36,872 bases of DNA, taken from NCBI GenBank assembly GCA_011046015.1, contig DSBO01000125.1, forward strand, positions 1 through 36,872, in the 5' to 3' direction. How positions within the stretch are numbered: the stretch's first letter is position 1; every line of letters starts with the position of its first letter. Shown here piece after piece: positions 16,928 through 23,957 of the stretch. The stretch is from Thioalkalivibrio sp. (GTDB lineage Bacteria > Pseudomonadota > Gammaproteobacteria > SpSt-1174). The notes below the pieces were generated by a model. The model had not been told where the DNA came from and searched no databases. It saw only the letters and a program-made list of their open reading frames with translations. The position numbers were made by a program, and so were the translations under genes.

Positions 16928-17788
16928 ATGGATCTCGACCAGATCATCATGCAATACGAGCCGGCCATCCGCCTGTCGGCCTTCCTCGGCGTCTTTGCCC
17001 TGATGGCCGCCTGGGAGGTGCTCGCGCCCCGCCGCCAGCTTACCACCCCCAAGTGGGTGCGCTGGAGCAGCAACCTCGGCCTGGTGTTCCTGAACACCTT
17101 CCTGCTGCGCCTGGCCTTCCCGGCCGCCGCCGTGGGGGTGGCACTGCTGGCCCAGGAGATGGGCTGGGGGCTGTTCAACGTGGTGGACGTGCCGTTCTGG
17201 TTCGCCATCCTCGCCTCGGTGCTGATCATGGACTTTGTGATCTGGCTGCAACACGTCATGGTGCATGCCATCCCGCTGTTGTGGCGCATCCACCGCATGC
17301 ACCACGCCGACCTCGACTTCGACGTGACCACCGGCTCGCGCTTCCACCCCATCGAGATCTTCCTCTCCATGGGCATCAAGTTCGCGACCATCGTCCTGCT
17401 CGGCCCGCCGGTGGTGGCGGTGGTGATCTTCGAGGTGCTGCTCAACGCCACGGCCATGTTCAACCACAGCAACATCCGCCTGCCGCTGGCCGTGGACCGG
17501 GTGCTGCGGCTGTTCATCGTCACCCCGGACATGCACCGCGTGCATCACTCCATCGAGGACGACGAGACCAACAGCAACTTCGGCTTCAATCTCTCGATCT
17601 GGGACCGCCTATTCGGCACCTACCGCGCGCAGCCGCGCGCCGGCCACGAGGGCATGACCATCGGCATCCGCGACATGCGCGAGACGAAGCTCTGCGCCTG
17701 GCTGCCCGGGATGCTGGCCATCCCCTTCGTCGGCAAGGTGACGGGCTACGCCATCAATCGCCGCCAGTGGGGAAAGAGCGATGACTAA
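16928..17788 (+). CDS. Fatty acid hydroxylase/sterol desaturase family membrane enzyme
   Basis: A 286-residue integral membrane di-iron enzyme. Several TMs occupy residues 15-125 (AFLGVFALMAAWEVLAP; FWFAILASVLIMDFVIWLQHVMVHAI). The histidine motifs are present: HVMVH, HRMHHADLDFD, NHSNIRLP and HRVHHSIEDDETNSNFG, the usual set for the FA_hydroxylase family. Such enzymes hydroxylate or desaturate lipids or carotenoids. The track start is 29 codons too early; the first family-like residues begin at the ATG at 16928. It is the first gene of the operon under the palindrome and overlaps the next gene by eight bases. A lipid-modifying enzyme heading an arsenosugar cluster suggests an arsenolipid product (inference); its true substrate is unknown. 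Confidence 0.9.
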   Translation: MDLDQIIMQYEPAIRLSAFLGVFALMAAWEVLAPRRQLTTPKWVRWSSNLGLVFLNTFLLRLAFPAAAVGVALLAQEMGWGLFNVVDVPFWFAILASVLIMDFVIWLQHVMVHAIPLLWRIHRMHHADLDFDVTTGSRFHPIEIFLSMGIKFATIVLLGPPVVAVVIFEVLLNATAMFNHSNIRLPLAVDRVLRLFIVTPDMHRVHHSIEDDETNSNFGFNLSIWDRLFGTYRAQPRAGHEGMTIGIRDMRETKLCAWLPGMLAIPFVGKVTGYAINRRQWGKSDD

Positions 17789-18746
17789 GACCCTGACACG
17801 CATCGCCCTGCTGCTGGTGCTGGTCGCCGGCATCGCCCTGGCCATCGTCTACCGCGACGCCTTCGACGCGGCGGCGCTCGAGGCCTGGGTGGACAACGCC
17901 GGGGCCGCCGGCCCCGTGGCCTTCGTGCTGATCTATGCACTGGCCACCGTGCTGTTCCTGCCGGGCTCCGTGCTGACCCTCGCCGGCGGGGCCCTGTTCG
18001 GCCCGGTGCTCGGCACCGTTCTCAACCTCACCGGTGCCACGCTGGGCGCCGCGCTGGCCTTCCTGGTCTCGCGACACCTGGCCTCGGACTGGGTGGCGCG
18101 CAGGACCGGCGGGCGACTCAGGCAGCTCATCCAGGGCGTGGAGTCCGAGGGCTGGCGCTTCGTGGCCTTCGTGCGCCTGGTGCCGCTGTTCCCCTTCAAC
18201 CTGCTGAACTACGCGCTGGGGCTCACGCGCATCCCCTTCTGGCATTACGTGGTCGCCTCCTACGTCTGCATGCTTCCCGGCGCCATCGCCTATACCTATC
18301 TGGGATATGCCGGGCGCGAGGCCATCGCCGGGGGCGAGTCGCTGATCCAGAAGATCCTGCTCGGCATCGCCCTGCTCGCGGTCGTGGCCTTCCTGCCCCG
18401 CCTGGTCGCGCGCCTGCGCCGCGGCCCGACGCTCGACATCGCCGCGCTCAGGGCACGCCTCGATGCCGGTGACGACCTGCTGGTGCTGGACGTGCGCACG
18501 CCCGAGGAATTCACGGGCGAACTCGGGCATATCCAGGGCGCCCGCAACCTGCCGCTGGATGCCGTGGCCACAAGCAGCAGCGAACTGGCCGACTGGCAGG
18601 AGCGCCCGGTACTGCTGGTCTGCCGCACCGACAGGCGCTCGGCCAAGGCGGCGCAGATCCTGGCCCGCAAGGGGTTTGCCGACGTCCACGTCGTCGCCGG
18701 TGGCATGGAGGCCTGGAACGCGGCCGGGCTTCCGGTCGAACGCTGA
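17781..18746 (+). CDS. TVP38/TMEM64 (DedA-superfamily) membrane protein fused to rhodanese
   Basis: A 321-residue fusion. Residues 1-215 form a SNARE-associated/VTT-type membrane domain with typical glycine-rich motifs (LPGSVLTLAGGALFGPVLGTVLNL; FVAFVRLVPLFPFNLLNYALGLT) and about five TMs. Residues 220-320 are a cytosolic rhodanese domain (VLDVRTPEEFTGELGHIQGARNLPL) with the catalytic loop VCRTDRRS. The same fold is in the divergent regulator, so the locus holds two rhodanese domains. Sulfur transfer at the membrane, or selenium/arsenic thiol chemistry, are candidate roles. The gene starts inside the previous gene. Domain calls are firm; the transported or modified species is unknown. Confidence 0.9.
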   Translation: MTKTLTRIALLLVLVAGIALAIVYRDAFDAAALEAWVDNAGAAGPVAFVLIYALATVLFLPGSVLTLAGGALFGPVLGTVLNLTGATLGAALAFLVSRHLASDWVARRTGGRLRQLIQGVESEGWRFVAFVRLVPLFPFNLLNYALGLTRIPFWHYVVASYVCMLPGAIAYTYLGYAGREAIAGGESLIQKILLGIALLAVVAFLPRLVARLRRGPTLDIAALRARLDAGDDLLVLDVRTPEEFTGELGHIQGARNLPLDAVATSSSELADWQERPVLLVCRTDRRSAKAAQILARKGFADVHVVAGGMEAWNAAGLPVER

Positions 18747-18771
18747 CGATCTCAACCGAAGGAGGTACGAG

Positions 18772-19122
18772 ATGAAACGCGCACTCATCATCCTGAACGA
18801 CCCGCCCTACGGCACCGAGCGCAGCTTCAACGGCCTGCGCATGGCCAAGGCGTTGCAAAAACAGGTCGAGGACGGCGTCGACGTCTTTCTCATGGCCGAT
18901 TCGGTGGGCTGCGCCCGCGCCGGGCAGAAGATCCCGCAGGGGTATTACAACCTGGAGCTGATGCTCAAGGCCGTGCTGCGCAAGGGCCGCGTGCTGCTCT
19001 GCGGCACCTGCATGGACGCACGCGGTCTCAGGGACGAGGACCTGGTGGAAGGCGCCGAGCGCTCCACCATGGACGAACTCGGCGAACTCACCGCCGCGGC
19101 CGACAAGGTCCTGATCTTCTGA
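18772..19122 (+). CDS. DsrE/DsrF-like protein
   Basis: A 116-residue cytosolic protein with the DsrE-like fold: MKRALIILNDPPYGTERSFNGLRMA at the start and LLCGTCMDARGL with two cysteines (Cys77, Cys80); Cys47 is in SVGCARAG. DsrE-family proteins carry sulfur as persulfides between thiotransferases. Beside two rhodanese domains, this makes a sulfur-relay set. The track ORF begins 103 codons earlier inside the TVP38 gene; AAGGAGG six bases before the ATG at 18772 fixes the start. The CxxC in CGTCMDARG is kept in many such small proteins next to ArsR-type regulators (from memory). The partner is unknown. Confidence 0.85.
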   Translation: MKRALIILNDPPYGTERSFNGLRMAKALQKQVEDGVDVFLMADSVGCARAGQKIPQGYYNLELMLKAVLRKGRVLLCGTCMDARGLRDEDLVEGAERSTMDELGELTAAADKVLIF

Positions 19123-19138
19123 TCACGGTAAGCTAGGA

Positions 19139-19172
19139 TGCCCCGGTTAAAGTGCGAACTTCGATCGGGGCA
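19139..19172 (+). promoter_or_regulatory. GNRA-capped hairpin ahead of arsS
   Basis: In the 76-base gap before arsS the RNA can fold as TGCCCCG, GTTA, AAGT, GCGA loop, ACTT, CGAT, CGGGGCA. That is a 7-bp outer stem, a 4x4 internal loop, and a 4-bp inner stem capped by a GNRA tetraloop. No T-run follows, so it is not a simple terminator. It may tune arsS expression or stabilise the downstream mRNA. Confidence 0.5.
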
Positions 19173-19198
19173 CCACACGCAGGACAGGACAACCGGAC

Positions 19199-20161
19199 AT
19201 GCACGCCACACTGCCATTACTGAAAGACACCGACTTCCCCGCCATCCGCCGCGGTCGGCTCACCACGCTGCAGGTCAACCTGGGCTATCGCTGCAACCAG
19301 AGCTGCCTGCACTGCCACGTGAACGCGGGACCGAACCGCAAGGAGATGATGACGGCCGAGACCATCGACACCGTCGTCGACTTCCTCCAGGCAGGCGGCA
19401 TAGAGACCCTGGACCTCACCGGTGGTGCACCCGAACTCAATCCGCATTTCCGCGATCTCGTCGCCCGCGCGCGCGCGCTCGGCGTCCACGTGATGGATCG
19501 CTGCAACCTCACCGTCCTGAATGAACCCGGCCAGGAAGACCTGGCGGATTTCCTCGCGGCACATGACGTGGAAGTCATCGCCTCCCTGCCCTGTTACCTC
19601 GAGGAAAACGTCGACGGGCAGCGCGGCCAGGGCGTGTACCACGGCAGCATCGAAGGGCTCAAAAAGCTCAACGCACGCGGCTACGGCCAGGCCGACGGCA
19701 GCCTGGTGCTGGACCTCGTCTACAACCCGACCGGCCCCTTCCTGCCCCCGGCGCAGGCCGCGCTCGAGGCCGACTACAAACGCGAACTCGCCGCACGCTT
19801 CGGCATCGCCTTCAACCGGTTGTTCACGCTCACCAACCTGCCCATCCAGCGCTTCGGCAGTACGCTGGTGAGCAAGGGCCAGTTCGACGACTACATGCAG
19901 CTGCTGCGCGGCGCCTACCGCGCGGAGAACCTCGACGCGGTGATGTGCCGCTCGCTCTTGAGCGTGGACTGGCAGGGTTACGTCTACGACTGCGACTTCA
20001 ACCAGATGCTCGGCCTGCCGCTGGCCGTTGAGGGCAAGGCCAGGCCGAAACTGGCCGACCTCCTCGGCCGCGACCTCGAAGGCAACCCGATCGTGATCGC
20101 CGACCACTGCTACGGCTGCACCGCCGGGCAGGGCTCGTCCTGCGGCGGGGCGTTGAGCTAG
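19199..20161 (+). CDS. arsS: Radical SAM protein ArsS (arsenosugar biosynthesis type)
   Basis: Radical SAM enzyme proposed to join an adenosyl-derived group to dimethylated arsenic, giving the precursor of arsenosugars. The 320-residue product holds the [4Fe-4S] motif CNQSCLHC (Cys32, Cys36, Cys39) and MDRCNLTVL. It also has the family stretch EVIASLPCYLEENVDGQRGQG and a Cys-rich C-terminus (DCDFNQMLGLPL; HCYGCTAGQGSSCGGALS) typical of this radical SAM/Cys-rich family. Some relatives use selenocysteine; here all sites are Cys codons. It precedes arsM, separated by a dispersed palindrome. No strong Shine-Dalgarno is visible; a hairpin sits upstream. The assignment rests on these motifs and the neighbours. 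Confidence 0.92.
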   Translation: MHATLPLLKDTDFPAIRRGRLTTLQVNLGYRCNQSCLHCHVNAGPNRKEMMTAETIDTVVDFLQAGGIETLDLTGGAPELNPHFRDLVARARALGVHVMDRCNLTVLNEPGQEDLADFLAAHDVEVIASLPCYLEENVDGQRGQGVYHGSIEGLKKLNARGYGQADGSLVLDLVYNPTGPFLPPAQAALEADYKRELAARFGIAFNRLFTLTNLPIQRFGSTLVSKGQFDDYMQLLRGAYRAENLDAVMCRSLLSVDWQGYVYDCDFNQMLGLPLAVEGKARPKLADLLGRDLEGNPIVIADHCYGCTAGQGSSCGGALS

Positions 20162-20169
20162 GTTTTTTT

Positions 20170-20241
20170 GCCACAGAGGGCACAGAGGGCACAGAGCCCA
20201 CAGAGCAGAACCGCTCGAATCACCTCTGTGCCCTCTGTGGC
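20170..20241. repeat. Dispersed palindromic repeat, CACAGAG type, copy 2
   Basis: Perfect 18-bp arms GCCACAGAGGGCACAGAG (20170-20187) and CTCTGTGCCCTCTGTGGC (20224-20241). The loop adds two more GGCACAGAG/CCCACAGAG units, so the left side is a short tandem array. It lies between arsS and arsM inside the operon and would form a stable transcript hairpin. It is the same family as 484-540. Confidence 0.88.
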
Positions 20242-20291
20242 GCAAGAAAGCCTTGCAGCCAGGCAAAAAACAACCGATTCAGGAGACACCG

Positions 20292-21413
20292 ATGGACGTT
20301 CGCCAATCCGTACTCGACCGCTACTCCGAAGGCGCGCAGCAGCGCGTGGAGGCCCTGTGCTGTCCGGTGGACTACGATGCCCGCCTGCTCGAGGCCATCC
20401 CGGACGAGATCCTGGAACGCGACTACGGCTGCGGCGATCCGTCGCGTTACGTGCGCGAGGGCGACACCGTGCTCGACCTCGGCGCCGGCGGCGGCAAGAT
20501 CTGCTACATGGCCGCACAGCTCGTCGGCCCCGGGGGCTTTGTGATCGGCGTGGACATGAACGACGACATGCTCGCCCTCGCCCGCCGTCATCAGGGCGAC
20601 ATGGGAAAGAAGCTCGGCGGCAATCGCGTCGACTTTCGCAAGGGTTACATCCAGGATCTCGCGCTGGACGTCGGCGCGATGGAACGCTTCCTCGCCGAAC
20701 ACCCCGTGAACGATGCCGCGGGCTACACCCGCCTGCACGACTGGCAGGCCGCGCAGCGCCGCGAACAGCCGCTGATCGCCGATGCCTCAGTGGATCTCGT
20801 CATCTCCAACTGCGTGCTCAACCTGGTACCGGACGCGGACAAGACCCAGCTGGTGCGCGAGGTCTTCCGCGTGCTCAGGCCCGGTGGGCGCGTGGCGATC
20901 TCCGACATCGTCAGCGACGAGCCCATCCCCGAACACCTGAAGAACGACCCGGCGCTGTGGAGCGGCTGCATCTCCGGGGCCTTCCAGGAAGAGGCATTCC
21001 TCGAGGCCTTCCGCGAGGCCGGCTTCGTCGCCGTGGCCTACGACAAGTGGGACGCCGCGCCCTGGCAGGTGATCGAGGGCATCGAGTTCCGCTCGGTCAC
21101 GCTCACTGCCACGAAGCCCGAGGCCACCCCCTGCCTCGACTACGGTCATGCCGTGATGTACCGCGGTCCGTTCTCGGAAGTGTCCGACGACGAGGGTCAC
21201 GTCTACCCGCGCGGCGCGCGCATCGCCGTGTGCGAGCGCAGCTACCGGCTCCTCACCGAGGGGCCCTACGCCGACCAGTTCATCGGGTTTGCACCGCGCA
21301 ACCCGGGTGAGCCGCGCACGTTCTGTGCACCGGCCGGCACCCGCCGTCCGGCCGCCGAGACCAAGAGCCCCCTCGCGCCCACCTGCGACAGCGAGGGCAG
21401 CTGCTGTTGCTGA
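20292..21413 (+). CDS. arsM: Arsenite S-adenosylmethionine methyltransferase ArsM
   Basis: Methylates As(III) with S-adenosylmethionine. The 373-residue product has the SAM site VLDLGAGGGKICYMAAQLVG and VIGVDMNDDMLALAR. All four cysteines of the arsenic site have counterparts: LCCPVDYD (Cys23/24), DYGCGDP (Cys47), ISNCVLNLVPD and WSGCISGAF. With the N-terminal cysteine present, multiple methylations are plausible. A tail ending CDSEGSCCC is an extra, possibly metalloid-binding, feature. The start at 20292 (MDVRQSVLDRYSEG) has AGGAGA upstream; the track's earlier ATG at 20253 lacks this. It overlaps the next gene by seven bases and follows arsS, matching known arsM/arsS pairing. Confidence 0.94.
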   Translation: MDVRQSVLDRYSEGAQQRVEALCCPVDYDARLLEAIPDEILERDYGCGDPSRYVREGDTVLDLGAGGGKICYMAAQLVGPGGFVIGVDMNDDMLALARRHQGDMGKKLGGNRVDFRKGYIQDLALDVGAMERFLAEHPVNDAAGYTRLHDWQAAQRREQPLIADASVDLVISNCVLNLVPDADKTQLVREVFRVLRPGGRVAISDIVSDEPIPEHLKNDPALWSGCISGAFQEEAFLEAFREAGFVAVAYDKWDAAPWQVIEGIEFRSVTLTATKPEATPCLDYGHAVMYRGPFSEVSDDEGHVYPRGARIAVCERSYRLLTEGPYADQFIGFAPRNPGEPRTFCAPAGTRRPAAETKSPLAPTCDSEGSCCC

Positions 21414-22090
21414 GGATCTCGGTCATCGTGCCGGCGCTCAACGAGGCGGCGACGATCGCGGCCACACTCGCGCCGCTGCAGGCCGCGCGTGCGGCCGGTC
21501 ACGAGATCATCGTGGTCGACGGCGGCAGCACGGATGCCACCGTCGACCGTGCCCGTGCGCTGGCCGACCGGGTGATCGTCAGTCCGCCCGGCCGGGCCAC
21601 GCAGATGAACGCGGGGGCACGCATCGCGACCGGCGATATCCTGTGGTTTCTGCATGCCGACACCCTCGCACCCGCCGATGCGATCGATACGCTTTGCGCT
21701 GCACTCGCCGACGGACGCCGCTCCTGGGGCCGCTTCGACGTGCGCCTGTCCGGGAATCGCTGGCCATTTCGCGTGATCGAGCGCGCCATGAACCTGCGCT
21801 CCTGCCTGACGCGCATCGCCACCGGCGACCAGGGCATCTTCGTCACGCGCCAGGCCTTCGCGGCCGTCGTCGGCTATGCCGACATCCCGCTGATGGAAGA
21901 CGTCGAGCTCAGCAAGCGCCTGCGAAAACACACGCCACCGGCCTGCCTCAAGACACGGCTCGTCACCTCCAGCCGGCGCTGGGAACAGAACGGCATCATC
22001 CGCACCGTGCTCCTCATGTGGCGCCTGCGGCTGGCCTACTTCGTCGGCGCCGCTCCCGACGCCCTGGCCGAGCGCTACCGTCGTGGCTGA
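21407..22090 (+). CDS. Glycosyltransferase family 2, arsenosugar-associated (TIGR04283 type)
   Basis: A 227-residue GT-A enzyme. The family 2 core is clear: ISVIVPALNEAATIAATLAPLQ, the nucleotide-binding EIIVVDGGSTDATVDRA, and the metal-binding region GDILWFLHADTLAP (here HAD for DxD). A later GDQGIFVTRQAF and PLMEDVELSKRL complete the acceptor side. The hydrophobic C-terminus could associate with the membrane. The start is TTG at 21407, inside the last codons of arsM. This family is annotated as arsenosugar biosynthesis because it sits with arsM/arsS; the donor and acceptor sugars have not been read from sequence. It likely adds a sugar to the arsenoriboside. Confidence 0.87.
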   Translation: MLRISVIVPALNEAATIAATLAPLQAARAAGHEIIVVDGGSTDATVDRARALADRVIVSPPGRATQMNAGARIATGDILWFLHADTLAPADAIDTLCAALADGRRSWGRFDVRLSGNRWPFRVIERAMNLRSCLTRIATGDQGIFVTRQAFAAVVGYADIPLMEDVELSKRLRKHTPPACLKTRLVTSSRRWEQNGIIRTVLLMWRLRLAYFVGAAPDALAERYRRG

Positions 22091-22742
22091 CCAGGGCGAT
22101 ACCGCGGTCATCGTCTTCGCCCGCGCCCCCGTGCCGGGCGCCAGCAAGACGCGCCTGATCCCGGCCCTGGGCGCGACGGGTGCGGCCGCACTGCATGGCG
22201 CGATGATCGAGCGTACCCTCCAGACACTGGCCGCGCTGCCGCACGCGTATGACCTGCAGCTCTGGTGCGCGCCGGACACGCAACACCCGCTGTTCGCACG
22301 CCTCGCCCAACCACACCGCACAAGCCTGCACCGCCAATGCGGTGATGACCTGGGCGCACGCATGTATCATGCGCTGAACGCCGCCCTGCACGATCATGCA
22401 CAGGCCATCATCGTCGGCACCGACTGCCCCGGCCTGCTGCAAACCGATATCGAGACCGCACAGGAAGCACTGCGACATGGCGCGGACGCCGTGATCGGGC
22501 CGGCAGCGGATGGTGGTTACTGGCTGCTCGGCCTGCGCAACGTGTCGCCCGGACTCTTCGCCGACATCGCCTGGGGCGGCGACACGGTTTATGCCGACAC
22601 CGTGGCGCGTCTCGCGTCGCTGGACTGGCGCTGGCGGGCCCTGCGCACACTGGCCGACGTGGACCGACCGGAAGACCTCGTCCACGTCCCCGCCGATTGG
22701 CTGGCCGACACCTTGCTTGAAGACACAAGAGAGAACACATGA
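22083..22742 (+). CDS. Glycosyltransferase, DUF2064 (TIGR04282 type)
   Basis: A 219-residue cytosolic nucleotidyl/glycosyltransferase-fold protein. The signature IVFARAPVPGASKTRLIPALG is at the N-terminus, with QCGDDLGARMYHALNAAL and VGTDCPGLLQTDIETAQEAL in the middle and PAADGGYWLLGLR later. This is the DUF2064 pattern, with PxxGxxKTRL resembling the sugar-nucleotide transferase loop. It starts at GTG 22083 and overlaps the preceding glycosyltransferase by eight bases, and the small membrane protein after it by four, so translation is coupled throughout. Paired TIGR04283/TIGR04282 genes are usual. The chemistry is unproven; activation or transfer of a sugar for arsenosugar assembly is the contextual guess. 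Confidence 0.87.
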   Translation: MADQGDTAVIVFARAPVPGASKTRLIPALGATGAAALHGAMIERTLQTLAALPHAYDLQLWCAPDTQHPLFARLAQPHRTSLHRQCGDDLGARMYHALNAALHDHAQAIIVGTDCPGLLQTDIETAQEALRHGADAVIGPAADGGYWLLGLRNVSPGLFADIAWGGDTVYADTVARLASLDWRWRALRTLADVDRPEDLVHVPADWLADTLLEDTRENT

Positions 22743-22966
22743 ACTGGCTCGACAAACTACCGCTTGGCATGCTCGTCATCATCGCCGCGACCCTGGGACT
22801 CGCGCCCTTCCTGCCGGAACCGCATATCTGGGAAAAGCTCAAGATGCTTGTTGCGGGCGAACTCAGCCGCGCCATCGACATCTTCGACCTGCTGATGCAC
22901 GGCGCCCCCTGGCTGCTGCTCTTCGCCAAGCTCGGGCGTCTTGCGCAGAAAAAGCTCACGGTCTAG
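22739..22966 (+). CDS. Small membrane protein of the arsenosugar-type operon
   Basis: A 75-residue protein with two hydrophobic stretches, LPLGMLVIIAATLGLAPFLPE (about residues 7-27) and MHGAPWLLLFAKLG (about 52-66), separated by an amphipathic helix. Its ATG overlaps the previous stop (ATGA), which argues that it is a real gene. I do not recognise a catalytic motif. It resembles small membrane proteins sometimes annotated as RND-transporter-like because of their length and position. It may anchor the glycosyltransferases or take part in export (inference). Confidence 0.75.
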   Translation: MNWLDKLPLGMLVIIAATLGLAPFLPEPHIWEKLKMLVAGELSRAIDIFDLLMHGAPWLLLFAKLGRLAQKKLTV

Positions 22967-22978
22967 GAAGGAGGTAAC

Positions 22979-23359
22979 GTGAACGTGCGCACGACAGGCC
23001 TGATCTTCGTCTATAACGCCGACAGCGGCCTGTTCAACACCATGGCCGACATCGGCCACAAGATCTTCTCGCCCCAGACCTACGCCTGCGAGCTCTGCGC
23101 GCTCACCCACGGCTATTTCCAGGAACGCCGAGAGTGGCGCGACTTCGTCGAATCCCTGCCACTTGCCTGCGAGTTCATGCACCGCGACGAGTTCCTGCGC
23201 GCACACCCCGAGCAAGACGGGCTGCGCTTCCCCCTGGTGCTGCGCAAGAATGATGGCGCGCTGCAGGTCTGCCTCACGCGCGAGGATCTGGCCGCCTGCA
23301 GCGACCTCGACGCCCTGCAGCAGGCCATCCGTCGCTGCCTGCCGGCCGGCGATACCTGA
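22979..23359 (+). CDS. Uncharacterised CxxC protein
   Basis: A 126-residue cytosolic protein starting at GTG 22979, with AAGGAGG six bases upstream. The N-terminal half, FVYNADSGLFNTMADIGHKIFSPQTYACELCALTHG, is a recognisable conserved segment of a family of unknown function, with CELC forming a vicinal CxxC. Further cysteines (LACEFMH, QVCLTRED, LAACSD, RRCLPAG) make it thiol-rich. A role in binding arsenic thiolates or in redox is tempting, but nothing in the sequence proves it. It follows the small membrane protein by 12 bases and is probably cotranscribed. Confidence 0.8.
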   Translation: MNVRTTGLIFVYNADSGLFNTMADIGHKIFSPQTYACELCALTHGYFQERREWRDFVESLPLACEFMHRDEFLRAHPEQDGLRFPLVLRKNDGALQVCLTREDLAACSDLDALQQAIRRCLPAGDT

Positions 23360-23391
23360 TCCGAGGCACGCCCACTTCAGGAGCAACCACC

Positions 23392-23703
23392 ATGCACGCC
23401 ACCGCCGAATTGCAGGTCATCCCGCTGGGTAGCGGGGTCTCGGTACGCCCGGAGATCCTGCGGGTCATGGAGGTCCTGAAAGACTATGACTTCCTGATCG
23501 AGCCCCATGCCTCGGGCACGAACATCGAGGGAAAACTGGAGGACGTCCTCGCCGCCGTGGCGCAGGTGCATGAAGTGCTGCACGCCGAGGGGACGGTACG
23601 CCTGGTGAGCTATCTCAAGCTCGAAACCCGCACCGACAAGACGCCCACGCTCGCCGGCAAAAAACTCCAGGCCTCACCGCAAGGCCATCGAGCCAGCAGC
23701 TGA
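23392..23703 (+). CDS. MTH1187/YkoF-type thiamine-binding-like protein (DUF77)
   Basis: A 103-residue protein of the MTH1187 fold: TAELQVIPLGSGVSVRPEILRVMEVLKDYDFLIEPHASGTNIEGKLEDVLAAVAQVHEVLHAEG, then RLVSYLKLETRTDKTPTL. Family members are tetramers that bind thiamine or related small molecules. The gene is the last of the rightward unit, 32 bases after the CxxC gene. What it does in an arsenic setting is unknown; it may be a separate passenger. The final QGHRASS is a poorly conserved tail. Confidence 0.87.
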   Translation: MHATAELQVIPLGSGVSVRPEILRVMEVLKDYDFLIEPHASGTNIEGKLEDVLAAVAQVHEVLHAEGTVRLVSYLKLETRTDKTPTLAGKKLQASPQGHRASS

Positions 23704-23957
23704 AGTACAAGAAAGGGGATCGCGGAGATCGTCCGTGGTCCGTTGCAAACGCCGGTTTACCATAGCGGGAATGACGAAATCATCGCAGTGGACGCGTAAA
23801 GCACAAAAGTCACCACGGCCGACGCCCCTGTCGCGTCATCCCTGCGAACGCAGGGATCCAGTAAACGCAGGCGCCTTCATTCCCGCCTTCGCAGGAAGGA
23901 CGACTTGAAGAGCGCCGAGATGCGCCGGGGCAACCTGCCGGGAGAGCGGGCCGGCGC
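23704..23957. other. Intergenic region between convergent units
   Basis: This 254-base gap separates the rightward operon from a leftward gene. It holds the dispersed inverted repeat listed separately and a stray GCGGGAATGACG at about 23769-23780 that resembles a piece of the same family. No ORF with a credible start and no other RNA is seen. The terminator of the arsenosugar-type operon should lie here, but no clear hairpin with a T-run is visible. Confidence 0.6.
23836..23862. repeat. dRS3-like palindromic repeat (GTCATCCCTGCGAACGCAGGGATCCAG)
   Basis: A perfect 9-bp inverted repeat ATCCCTGCG-AA-CGCAGGGAT with the flank CGTCATC...CCAG matches the widespread CGTCATTCCCGCGAA-type element known from Neisseria (dRS3) and seen in many proteobacteria. 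A decayed half (CATTCCCGCCTTCGCAGGAA) follows at about 23879. Confidence 0.8.
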
